The notes under the pieces: generated by a model
Seen by the model: the letters and a program-made list of their open reading frames with translations, nothing else
The model's database searches: none
What the model was told of the DNA's origin: nothing
Translations under genes and position numbers: made by a program
Shown here: in pieces, positions 1 through 8,465 of the stretch
How the letters are laid out: each line of letters starts with the position of its first letter
How positions within the stretch are numbered: the first letter of the stretch is position 1
From: AP-15 sp963724435
GTDB taxonomy: Bacteria > Pseudomonadota > Alphaproteobacteria > ATCC43930 > CGMCC-115725
Assembly (NCBI GenBank): GCA_963724435.1
Contig: CAVRUN010000012.1
Location: 1 to 64,000 of the forward strand
DNA: 64,000 bases
Reading direction: 5' to 3'

Positions 1-129
1 GAGCGTCGCGCGCAATCGCGGTCAAGACTGGTCCGAGCGAGGCGAGGGCCACCGCCGCAGGCGCGCGCGAAGCGGTCTTGAGGGCGGTGAGCACGACGCC
101 AGTGTCGGCCAGGTCGGGAAGGGGCTGCC

Positions 130-1476
130 TCAACCCGGAGCAGCCGCGGCCGCACCGCGTGGTGGCCGACCCTTCGACGGCAGACCCGGCGCCTCGAGGT
201 TGTTCGGCGGCCGCTGCCGCGCAGCATGCCCGCGCTGCTGACGCGCTGGGTAGGCAGCCTGCTGCGCCTTCACCTGCTCCAGCACGGCGGACAGCCGCTT
301 GTTGTCGACGATATCCCCGGGCTGCACGGTCTGGATCTTGTCAAACAGCTTGAAGCCGAGCGCCGTTCCGTTGAACTGAACCGCAAATCGTCCGTCCGGG
401 TAGTTCACCACCTCGACCTTCTTGCGCACCAAGCCACGCGCCAGCGGCGTCGGGTCCAGCAGCAGCATCATCCGGTCGTAGTGCAGGGTCAGGTTCTGCG
501 TGACGGTCCGCTCCTCCCGCCACGCCAGGATCTCGTCCAGATCATCCGCTTGCGCCAGCGGCCGATGCAGGTCCTTGGCATTCGCCGGGTCGCGGCCGAA
601 GCGCGTGTTGTAGGCGGTGATAAACCCCGGCAGCCATGCGTTCGCTTCGGCAATCGACGATACCCCGGCCAGCCGCAGCTCCTTGACCATACGGTCCTGC
701 AATGTGCCAAACGCGCGTTCAATGCGTCCTTTTGCCTGCGGGCTGTTGGCACAGATGATGTCGATGTTCAGCGCCAACAGCGCACGGCCAAACTGGGTGA
801 TGCCGTCGCCGCCCACCGCATCTTTGGCGTTCACCCGGAAGATGCCGTGCTTGTCGCTGTAGAACGCCACCGGCTTGCCATGCTCCTCCAGATAGGCGCG
901 GGTCGTGCGGAAGTAATCAAATGCCGATTTCGAGGCGACGAAGCGCAACTGCATCAGCCGGCTCGTTGCGTCGTCCACAAAAGCCAGCAGCGTGCACATG
1001 CGCGCCGCGGTCCTCGAACCAGGCGTGCTCCGAGCCGTCGATCTGCACCAGTTCGCCCAGGCAATCGCGCCGCCGGCGTGGCTGATGCGGGGAGGGGAGC
1101 GATGCCGGCGATCCTTCCACAGCCCATCCGCGATCATCCAACCCCGCAAGGTCTCGCGCGAGACCGAGCAGCCGTGATGCTCTGCCAGCTTCTCCGCCGC
1201 CAAGGTCGGGCCAAAATCGGCATACCGCTCGCGCACCAGCGATAGGGCAAGGGTACGAACCTCGGCCGGCAGCCGGTGATTGCTGGGTTTGCCCCGATGT
1301 TTGGAAAGCAGGCTGGTGGCGCCGTCCTGCTTGAGGCCGCGCAGCAGACGAAATACCTGCCGCCGCTGCAGCCCGATCAGCTCACAGGCGTCGGCAACCC
1401 GCAGACGGCCGGATTGAACGCGCAACAACACCTCAAGCCGGCTGAACTCCTGCTTGCTCATCGACACCACCGCCAC
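130..1476 (-). pseudogene. ISNCY-family IS transposase, copy 1, catalytically damaged
   Basis: A 448-residue reading frame of an integrase-core (DDE) transposase of the ISNCY type. The N-terminus has a helix-turn-helix (RRQVFRLLRGLKQDG, about residues 38-52). The second catalytic Asp is in YSDKHGIFR and the Glu in KGRIERAFGTLQDR. Compared with the copy at 1913-3067, about 35 codons between roughly 1003 and 1120 are read in the wrong frame. The expected VQIDGSEHAWFEDRG, which carries the first catalytic Asp, appears only in another frame. Alignment of the two DNAs shows one extra base near 1003-1007 and two extra near 1085-1130, so the frame recovers. The protein as encoded therefore lacks one of the three DDE acids and is probably dead, unless the indels are sequencing errors. 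The C-terminal tail is low-complexity Arg/Ala/Pro. Confidence 0.85.
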
Positions 1477-1508
1477 GGCCCATCCCCCGCGACCCCAGAA
1501 CCCGCGGG

Positions 1509-1540
1509 AGTGTCACCTCAACTTTGCACAGGGGTGTCAT
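1509..1540. repeat. Right terminal repeat of IS copy 1
   Basis: Just upstream of the copy 1 transposase start lies a TGTCAC...GTGTCAT arrangement, the same layout as the ends of copy 2. Read inward it begins ATGACACCCCTGTGC and ends GAGGTGACAC. The matching left end is not found between 1 and 130, so it is lost or lies outside the window. Confidence 0.5.
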
Positions 1541-1581
1541 CTCTATATTGCTCGTACAACAAATGTGTCCACCAAATACAG

Positions 1582-3119
1582 ATGTCACCGTCTCTGCCAT
1601 TTACAAATGTCACCGGCACCGCGGTTTGGGTCGGGCGGCGGGCGGGCGCGAAGCCCCCGGCGTAGCGCAGCGACCGATCGACGCCCGCCATGGGGATGGC
1701 CGAAACTGCACCCGCTTGTTTGACCGGGCGGGCTCGGCCCGCCCGGCTCGTAGAACGGCTCAGCCGACTTTAAACAGACGCGCGTCGCGCTGATCGCGGC
1801 GGCGCGGTGCTTTGGTGCTGCGCCGCTGCGGTCCGCGGCGAAGCTGCTCCTCGCGGATGAAGGCGAGCGCAGCGCCGAGCCGTTTGTTCTCGACAATCGC
1901 GCCCTGGTCAACCTATTGGATTGTATCGAAGATCCGGTAGGCAAACTCGATGCCCTTGTAGCGGATCGACAGGCGACCGTCGGGATAGTCGATGACGGTG
2001 ACCCGCTTGCCGATTGCCGCCTTGGCTTGCTCGCTTGGCTCCAGGATGAACATGATCTTGTCGTACTGCAGGGTCAGCGCCTGTGAGAGGGTGCGCTCCT
2101 CCTTCCAGGCAAAGGCGTCGTCGAGATCGTCACCGGCGTGCAGCGGCCGATGCAAATCCTTTTTATTCGCCGGTGCTTTGGCAAAGCGCGCGTTGTAGTC
2201 AGCCATGAAAGCCGGGAGCAGGGCGTTGCCTTCCGCCAAGCTTGCCACGCCCGCCAACCGCAATTCCTTGACCAGGCGGTCTTGCAACGTCTTGTTGGCA
2301 CGCTCGACCCGGCCTTTCGCCGGGCTCGAATTGGCGCAGATGATATCGATGTTGAGCACGTGCAATGCCCGGCCAAACTGGGTCATGCCGTCGCCGCCGA
2401 GCGCGCCCGAGTGGTTGACCCGAAACACCCCGTGCTTGTCGCTGTAAAACGCGATCGGCTTGCCCCAGGCCTCCAGATAGGCACGGGCCGCCTGGAAATA
2501 GGCAAAGGTTGACTCGCTCTCGACAAATTGCAGATGCATCAGCCGGCTGGTCGCGTCGTCGACAAACACCAGCAGCGTGCATTGCGGCCCGCGGTCCTCG
2601 AACCACCAATGCTCGCTACCATCGACCTGGACCAGTTCGCCAACGCATTCGCGCCGCGGCCGCGGCTGGTGAACCTGCTTGCGCTGCTTGCGATCACGCC
2701 ACAGCCCGGCTTCGATCATCCACTGGCGCAGCGTTTCACGGCCAACCGCGATCCCGTGATCCTCGCACAGCTTCTCGGCTGCCAGGGTCGGGCCAAAATC
2801 CCAATACCACTGGCGGATGATTGTCAGAACCGCGCGCCGCAATGCCTCGGGCTTGCGCCGGTTACTGCGACGGCCGCGGCGCTTCGAGATCAGGCCGCTC
2901 GGACCTTCGATCCGATAGGCCTTCAACAGCCGAAACACCTGACGCCGCTCGAGCCCCAACAGCTGGCCCGCCGCTTTCGTCGTCAGCCGCTTTTGGTCCA
3001 AATCCCGCAGAACCTCCAGCCGCGAAAGCTCCCGATCGCTCATCAGTCGTATCGTCACCCCCAACACCCCCCGGAAATCCCCCGGGAAGTGTCATCTGTA
3101 ACCGGCAGAGGAGTGACAT
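1582..3119. mobile_element. ISNCY-type insertion sequence, copy 2, with both terminal inverted repeats
   Basis: The element is bounded by imperfect inverted repeats at about 1582-1616 and 3089-3119. Read inward, both begin ATGTCAC, share CTCTGCC and TTACA, and finish in ATG(T/A)CAC. It contains one transposase gene on the minus strand (1913-3067, with read-through to 1760). About 40 bases separate it from the end of copy 1, so the two related but diverged elements sit in tandem in the same orientation. No target duplication was identified with confidence. Family assignment rests on the transposase. Confidence 0.65.
1760..3067 (-). pseudogene. ISNCY-family transposase, copy 2, with in-frame amber stop
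   Basis: DDE transposase closely related to copy 1. It has an N-terminal helix-turn-helix (RRQVFRLLKAYRIEG), the first Asp in VQVDGSEHWWFEDRG, the second in YSDKHGVFR and the Glu in KGRVERANKTLQDR, so the catalytic triad is intact. The frame stops at a TAG at 1913-1915 after RIFDTIQ. Beyond it the same frame continues for about 50 codons (VDQGAIVENKRLGAAL...) to a TGA at 1760-1762. That extension aligns with copy 1 (TVQPGDIVDNKRLSAVL), where Thr occupies the stop position. The amber codon therefore truncates the C-terminus. Whether the 384-residue product still works is unknown, because the catalytic core is complete. Confidence 0.8.
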
Positions 3120-3295
3120 TTTGATCGGGCGCCTACAGGTGAAAGCCGCATAAGCGGGGATTACGGAAAATCCGGGAGGGAGGCGAGAACGCGTGTTCAC
3201 ATAAAGCGGGATTTTGAAGAATTGGGCCTCGGTGTGTTCATGGATGGACGGGAAGTGCCGTGCTATGGTGTTCGTACAATCGGAGAGATAGCCCG

Positions 3296-4228
3296 ATGGC
3301 GACTAGCCCTTTTACAATTCGTATCTTCGTGCCCGATGGCGATCCCGAAGGCGTCCGCCTCATCGACCGCATGAATTGGACAGGCCATGGCATCGTCTTT
3401 CCACGTGAAAAATGGCCTGCGACCAAACAACGACCTGAATTCTCACGAACAGGGGTCTATATTCTCAGCGGGTACGAAGAAGGGGTGAACGACGATCTGC
3501 CGACAATTTATATTGGCGAGGGAGACGTAATCCGAAACCGAATTGAATCTCACTATCAGAACAAAGATTTTTGGGATCGAGCGATTGTCTTCACGGCTAC
3601 AAACAACAGCCTCAACAAGGCTCACGTCAAATGGCTTGAATATGCGCTCGTCAATCGGGCTACCCAAGCGCACCGCAGCAAACTCGATAATGGTACGGAG
3701 CCGCAGCCGCCCGCGCTGAGCGAGGCCGAGCGCGCTGACACTGACGCTTTTCTCGGAGAAGTGCTGCAGATTCTCCCGCTCATTGGCTTACGAGCATTTG
3801 AGATACCGAAGCCCGTTGCCACGCCACAGACGGCCGCTCCCCCGTCTAGCCCGACGGTCAGCATCGGGAAACCCGAACTCGACACCGTCGTTGTGCCTGC
3901 CCGCGAGGAGGGCTTTCAGGAAACCTTCATCGGCGAAAATTGTTGGTACGCGATCCGTATCTCAGGGGCCATGCTCCCGAAGATCAAATACATTGCCGCC
4001 TATCGAACCCTGCCGGAAGCGAAGGTGACGCACTACGCGCCTGTCGCCAGCATCGAACCCTATGGCGACGAGGGGAAATATAAATTGCTCTTCGCTGAAC
4101 CCGCCAAGCCGGTCGGCCCTATTCCTTTTGCTGACGCTCCGTCAGGATACATGAAAGGTACACACTATACGAGCTTTCAGAAGTTATTGAACGCAAAAAA
4201 ATTGATGGATTTATTCACTCCACAATAA
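3296..4228 (+). CDS. GIY-YIG nuclease domain protein
   Basis: A 310-residue protein. ATG 3296 is chosen because a CGGAGAGAT ribosome site precedes it. The GIY-YIG nuclease signature is complete: GVY at residues 53-55, YIG at 72-74, Arg82 in the NRIESH segment and Glu115 in KWLEYAL. A proline-rich linker (about 172-190) leads to a C-terminal domain of about 120 residues (VTHYAPVASIEPY, YTSFQKLLNAKKLMDLF) that may be a PUA-like nucleic-acid binding fold; that is a guess. The family includes homing, repair and restriction nucleases. The next gene starts 35 bases downstream on the same strand. Base composition is visibly lower in GC than the neighbours, and the pair is boxed in by IS elements and a dead recombinase, which suggests horizontal acquisition. 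A restriction or defence role is inference. Confidence 0.85.
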   Translation: MATSPFTIRIFVPDGDPEGVRLIDRMNWTGHGIVFPREKWPATKQRPEFSRTGVYILSGYEEGVNDDLPTIYIGEGDVIRNRIESHYQNKDFWDRAIVFTATNNSLNKAHVKWLEYALVNRATQAHRSKLDNGTEPQPPALSEAERADTDAFLGEVLQILPLIGLRAFEIPKPVATPQTAAPPSSPTVSIGKPELDTVVVPAREEGFQETFIGENCWYAIRISGAMLPKIKYIAAYRTLPEAKVTHYAPVASIEPYGDEGKYKLLFAEPAKPVGPIPFADAPSGYMKGTHYTSFQKLLNAKKLMDLFTPQ

Positions 4229-4263
4229 GGGTCAAACCTCCGTGAGGGTGAGGACGCACTACC

Positions 4264-4848
4264 ATGAAGCCTCTTTTTACTGTGCACGCTGGTGAATTTC
4301 TCGTAGGCGGGGAAATAGAGCGCAAATTTCCAAATGTGCACGTGTGGGTTCCAGCGAAAGACACCGGCGTTGATTTGTTGGTTACTGACGACAGCAACGA
4401 GAGAGCAATCTCTCTCCAAGTCAAATTCTCGCGGGACTACGTTGTTGCTACACACACCACACACATGCAGGACGAGTTTTTCCATACAAAGCTTCGTGCT
4501 AGCGGGTGGTGGACAGTAACACGCCAACAGATCAAAAAGTCACCTGCAAAATACTGGGTCTTTGTTCTCGCGGGATTTGTGAACAGAACTACAGATTATA
4601 TCATTATAGAACCAGACGAACTGCTGAAACGTCTTGACAATATTTATCAGAGCAAGCCTGATAAGTTTCAGTGCTACTTTTGCGTGACTAACGGGGGAAA
4701 GGTGACTAACGGGGAAAGGTGTTGGGATATTCGCGGCTTGAAAAAGTCGGATGTGCGCGCGGTCGCGGAGGCAACATTTAAGGATGAAGCACGTGATTTC
4801 AGAATCTATCTCAATAACTGGAAGCCTATAGAAGCACTCACCACCTAA
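4264..4848 (+). CDS. Putative PD-(D/E)XK-like nuclease, partner of the GIY-YIG gene
   Basis: A 194-residue protein that I do not recognise by family. The first 55 residues look like a compact PD-(D/E)XK fold: acidic residues Glu11 and Glu18/Glu20 in the first helix, then GVDLLVT with Asp37, then ISLQVKFS with Gln52-x-Lys54. This D...(E/Q)xK spacing is typical of restriction-type nucleases, including variants with Gln in place of Glu. The rest is beta-rich with Trp and Tyr (WWTVTRQQIKKSPAKYWVFVLAG). It follows the GIY-YIG gene after 35 bases and shares its lower GC, so the two are probably one transcription unit. Alternatives are an antirestriction or other hypothetical protein. Nuclease assignment is by motif only. 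Confidence 0.6.
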   Translation: MKPLFTVHAGEFLVGGEIERKFPNVHVWVPAKDTGVDLLVTDDSNERAISLQVKFSRDYVVATHTTHMQDEFFHTKLRASGWWTVTRQQIKKSPAKYWVFVLAGFVNRTTDYIIIEPDELLKRLDNIYQSKPDKFQCYFCVTNGGKVTNGERCWDIRGLKKSDVRAVAEATFKDEARDFRIYLNNWKPIEALTT

Positions 4849-4892
4849 GGGTGCGCTACTTTTTCCCGGAGCGCCGCGCATCAAGATTTAGG

Positions 4893-5481
4893 TCAGGCGT
4901 CGGTGCGCGTGGCGCGGCGCATGGTGGAAATGCTGCGGTCGTAGCTGTCGGCTAATTCCTGCAAGGTAGCGCCCTGCATCCAGCGCCGTCCGATGGCCTC
5001 TTTCTGTTGTGGTGGCGTCCGGGAAGGGGGCGGCCTATGGCCTTTCCTTGGGCCTTGGCGCGGCTTCTGCCTTCGGCGGTACGGGTGCGGATAAGGTCGC
5101 GCTCAACATCGGCCCGCCCGCCGAGTACCGCCAGCATCAAGCCCCCGGTGCTGGTGCCAGTGTCGGCCCACGGATCTGCCAAGGATCGGAATTGCGCCTT
5201 GCCGTCCATGATGAGTTTGACCATGCCGAACAGATCAAAGGATGCCGCGGGCCAGCCGGTCGATCCGCGTGACGGTCACCACGTCGCCGGGGGCCAGCTT
5301 GCCGAGCATCCGGTTAAGCTCGCGTCGGTCGGGTCGCGCGCCCGTTTGCCTTCTCGGGGTAGATATTCCGGCTGCTGCATCCGGCGGCACGAAGCTGCTC
5401 AAGCTGGCTGTCGAGCGTCTGTCCCACGGTGCTGACGCGCGTGTAGCCAATGAGGCGTTTTTCGGGATGAGTTTCGACCAT
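4893..5481 (-). pseudogene. Serine recombinase (resolvase family), multiply frameshifted
   Basis: A Tn3-resolvase-type recombinase of about 195 codons spread over three frames. From ATG 5481 the first frame gives GYTRVSTVGQTLDSQLEQL with the catalytic-serine motif (Y-x-R-V-S). A shift near 5345 leads to RRELNRMLGKLAPGDVV and TRIDRLARG. A second shift near 5230 gives FRSLADPWADT and the AVLGG...ERDLIRTRTAEGRSRAKAQGK segment. A third shift near 5000 restores the C-terminal helix-turn-helix (ATLQELADSYDRSIST) to a TGA at 4893. Three shifts make an active enzyme very unlikely. It is probably the remnant of the element that brought in the adjacent nuclease genes. Confidence 0.85.
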
Positions 5482-5549
5482 AACTTATGACGCGTGTAAG
5501 CCTTGATCGCTGGGGCAAGATTTTTGTCGAAATTCTTGAATGATCCGCT

Positions 5550-6656
5550 TTAGGCAATGTGCAGCGCCGGTGCGGCGGCCGCATGGCCGTTAGCGGCGGT
5601 GCGATCGAGAACCTGCTGGATCCGCGGCATGACCTCCTCGCCAAAAGCGGTCATCGAGCGCTCGACCATGTCGTAGGGCATCGCCCCCAGCTTGAAGATC
5701 ATCGCGAGGCCCATCAGGTCGAGCTGGCCTGCGATGCGGAGGATCGTATCAGCCACTGTCTCGGCACTGCCGAGGATCACCATGTCGTTGGCGACGATCT
5801 CGTCGAAGCTCATCGCGTGCAGCATCGGCGCTTGGCGTCGCCAGAAATCGTAGCTGGCGGGCAGCTTTCCACCGCAGGTGAACTGCGTATAGCGGTTCCA
5901 TAATTCCCAGTATTGCAACAGATAAGGATGCGCCTCAGCGCGAGCGCGCGCATCGCTTTCGGCCACATAGATCTCGCGCATCAAATAGAGCCGCGGTGCC
6001 GGCGCATGCCCGTGCGCACTTTGATTTTCCCGATAAAGCGTCTGGTCGCGCCTCGCCTGGTCGACCATCGAGTCGATCTGTGCAAACGGGATATCGTGCT
6101 GTGCCGCCCAGCGCAGCGATTGCTCGCTCTGCGCGCTGACCAAAAACGGCGGGTGCGGGCGCTGGACAAGCGGCGGCGACAGCGGCGCATCCTTGTGGAT
6201 GGTCCAATATTTGCCGCGATGGGTGAAGTTCTCGTCGGCCCAGACACGGCTAATGATGTCAAAGGATTCGAGAAACATCTCGCGCGACTGCTGCTGATCG
6301 ACACCAAAGGCTTCGAACTCGGGTGGACGCAGGCCACGGCTGAGACCCATGTCGAGGCGTCCATTTGTTAGATTATCGAGCATCGCTGCTTCCTCGGCGA
6401 CGAGCAGCGGATGCCGGAATGGCAGGATGTTGACCATGCTGCTGAAGCGGATGTGCCGGGTAGTCCGCGCCGCGGCAGCGATCAGCAGATTGGGCGAGGG
6501 AACCGGCGCCGTGGGCGACAGATGATGCTCGAAGAACCAGATCTGATCGATGCCGATGCGTTCCGCCAGTTCCACCTCTTCGAGCTGTCGGCGAAACATC
6601 TCCTGATACGTTGAATTTTCGCGCGGAGCGGTCGTCGACCATATCGCGAGTTTCAT
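5550..6656 (-). CDS. LLM-class flavin-dependent oxidoreductase (luciferase-like)
   Basis: A 368-residue protein of the bacterial-luciferase-like monooxygenase superfamily, which uses FMNH2/F420-type flavin and O2. It starts with the typical MKLAIWSTTAP strand, followed by ELAERIGIDQIWFFEHHL, a TRHIRFSSMVNILPFRHPL segment, and the LDMGLSRGLRPPEFEAFGV and PPFLVSAQSEQSLRWAA motifs. The length matches the family. It is divergently transcribed from the arylsulfotransferase-like gene, sharing an intergenic region of about 214 bases, so the two may be co-regulated. Substrate cannot be deduced; sulfonate or aromatic substrates would suit the neighbour. Confidence 0.9.
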   Translation of the reverse strand: MKLAIWSTTAPRENSTYQEMFRRQLEEVELAERIGIDQIWFFEHHLSPTAPVPSPNLLIAAAARTTRHIRFSSMVNILPFRHPLLVAEEAAMLDNLTNGRLDMGLSRGLRPPEFEAFGVDQQQSREMFLESFDIISRVWADENFTHRGKYWTIHKDAPLSPPLVQRPHPPFLVSAQSEQSLRWAAQHDIPFAQIDSMVDQARRDQTLYRENQSAHGHAPAPRLYLMREIYVAESDARARAEAHPYLLQYWELWNRYTQFTCGGKLPASYDFWRRQAPMLHAMSFDEIVANDMVILGSAETVADTILRIAGQLDLMGLAMIFKLGAMPYDMVERSMTAFGEEVMPRIQQVLDRTAANGHAAAAPALHIA

Positions 6657-6870
6657 CGCCTCATCTCCTCAGGTCCAGCGACGCGCACTGCCGGAAGGCC
6701 GATCCATGGTTCTCCGTCGCCTTGGGTTCCGCCAATAGTTTCTCCCTCCGTGCGCGAACATAGCCAAACATTGAGTATTTGATCCGACAGCAGCACTCTG
6801 CCTTTCTCCGGGACGCCGTAAGTTTGCGGCGCCAGATGCTGCTTCCGGCCATTTGAGAGGTGGGGATAAG

Positions 6871-8301
6871 ATGGGCCATCCAACGATCTATCCGACCGGG
6901 GTCACTTTGTACGATCCCGCCAAGGCCTGGAACGGATACACCATTTTTCCGGCAGCGGATCTTGGCGCCTTGCTGATCGATATGACCGGAAACGAAGTCC
7001 AACTGTGGAAGCATTTGCACGGCTTTCCCAACAAGTTGTTGCCGGACGGCCAAGTCTTTGGCAGCACAGGGCGCCGCGATCCTGATCATAGTTTCCAGGA
7101 TCAAACGGATTTGGTCCAAGTCGATTGGGAGGGCAATATCGTTTGGCGGTTCAGCCGGCTGGAACATATCGCCGATCCGGGACAAGAGCCGCGCTGGTAT
7201 GCGCGCCAGCATCACGATTTTCAGCGTGAGAGCAATCCTGTCGGGTATTACGTGCCTGGCCAGACACCCATGAACCACAGAGGCAAAACGCTGCTGCTGG
7301 TGCACGAAGATGTTCGGATCCCAAAAATCTCCGATCAGGCGCTGCTCGATGACAAGCTCATCGAGGTAAGCTGGGACGGTGAAATCTTATGGTCATGGAG
7401 CGCCCATCAACATTTCGACGAGCTGGGTTTCGATGATGACGCAAAGACGGTTCTGTTCCGTGACCCCAACCTTAGAAAACTGGCGGGCGGGTCGGTCGGT
7501 GATTGGCTGCATATCAATTCGGCGTCGTTCGTCGGCCCAAACCGGCATTTCGATGCAGGCGATAACCGCTTTCATCCCGACAACATCATCTGGGATTCAA
7601 GGGAGGCGAACATCATCGCCATTACCGACAGAAAGACCGGCAATATCACTTGGCGGCTCGGTCCCAACTACGATGGCAGCGAGGCCGAGATCAAACTGGG
7701 TTGGATCATCGGTCAGCACCACGCGCACATCATTCCGCGCGGCCTCCCGGGCGAGGGGAATTTACTGGTGTTCGACAATGGTGGCTGGGCGGGTTACGGC
7801 AAACCCAATCCCTCTTCGCCGACCGGCCGACTGAACGCCAGGCGGGATTATTCGCGTGTCTTGGAGATAGATCCCATTTCACTCCAAATCATCTGGCAGT
7901 ATACGCCCGCCGAAGCGGGTTTCGTCATACCGCTCGATGCTTCACGCTTCTACAGTCCTTTCATCAGCAGCGTTCAGCGTCTACCCAATGGTAATACATT
8001 GGTCACCGAAGGATCGGATGGCCGTATCTTCGAGGTCACCAGAGACCATGAGCTGGTCTGGGAATATATCAGCCCTTACTGGGGCAGCCGCGGACTCAAT
8101 ATGATTTACCGGGCCTATCGGGCACCCTATTCTTGGGTCCCGCAGCATAACACGCCGATAGAGACGCCGATTCCCCGATTGGATAGGTCACGTTTCCGAG
8201 TGCCGGGCGCCGCTCAGCCGTGGCGCGAGCGCGAAATTTCCGTTCCGGGTGTCGAGGCCGATCAGCAAGATGCAGCCTTCTGTGTAGCGCCCTCAAATTG
8301 A
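6871..8301 (+). CDS. Arylsulfotransferase (ASST)-family protein
   Basis: A 476-residue beta-propeller-type protein with ASST-like features: repeated W-x-x-G-N/E-I-x-W blades (VDWEGNIVWRFS, VSWDGEILWSWS, TGNITWRLG), HHDFQRE, WLHINSASFV and the histidine-rich GQHHAHIIPRG. ATG 6871 follows GAGAGGTGGGG at the correct distance; an upstream TTG at 6853 is less likely. Known bacterial ASSTs transfer sulfate between phenols and act in the periplasm after export. No signal peptide is visible here, which is unusual and suggests a cytoplasmic or otherwise specialised relative. It is divergent from the LLM oxidoreductase. Confidence 0.8.
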   Translation: MGHPTIYPTGVTLYDPAKAWNGYTIFPAADLGALLIDMTGNEVQLWKHLHGFPNKLLPDGQVFGSTGRRDPDHSFQDQTDLVQVDWEGNIVWRFSRLEHIADPGQEPRWYARQHHDFQRESNPVGYYVPGQTPMNHRGKTLLLVHEDVRIPKISDQALLDDKLIEVSWDGEILWSWSAHQHFDELGFDDDAKTVLFRDPNLRKLAGGSVGDWLHINSASFVGPNRHFDAGDNRFHPDNIIWDSREANIIAITDRKTGNITWRLGPNYDGSEAEIKLGWIIGQHHAHIIPRGLPGEGNLLVFDNGGWAGYGKPNPSSPTGRLNARRDYSRVLEIDPISLQIIWQYTPAEAGFVIPLDASRFYSPFISSVQRLPNGNTLVTEGSDGRIFEVTRDHELVWEYISPYWGSRGLNMIYRAYRAPYSWVPQHNTPIETPIPRLDRSRFRVPGAAQPWREREISVPGVEADQQDAAFCVAPSN

Positions 8302-8465
8302 AGGCCCCCTCGATCCACGTTGGTCCCGTGCCCACGTAATCATTACGTTAGTGCCGTGCAGGTGGACGAAGGTAATTTCGGCGCCAGCCATCACTCAGAA
8401 GAATGCTGGGTAAAACCGGCTGCGCTTCCCTACGTTGCCGAGCAGGTTCATCTGGGTAATTAGGG

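Noticed and set aside
226..1245. 339-codon plus-strand frame opposite transposase copy 1
   Set aside because: Antisense shadow of a GC-rich gene; the minus frame carries the DDE motifs.
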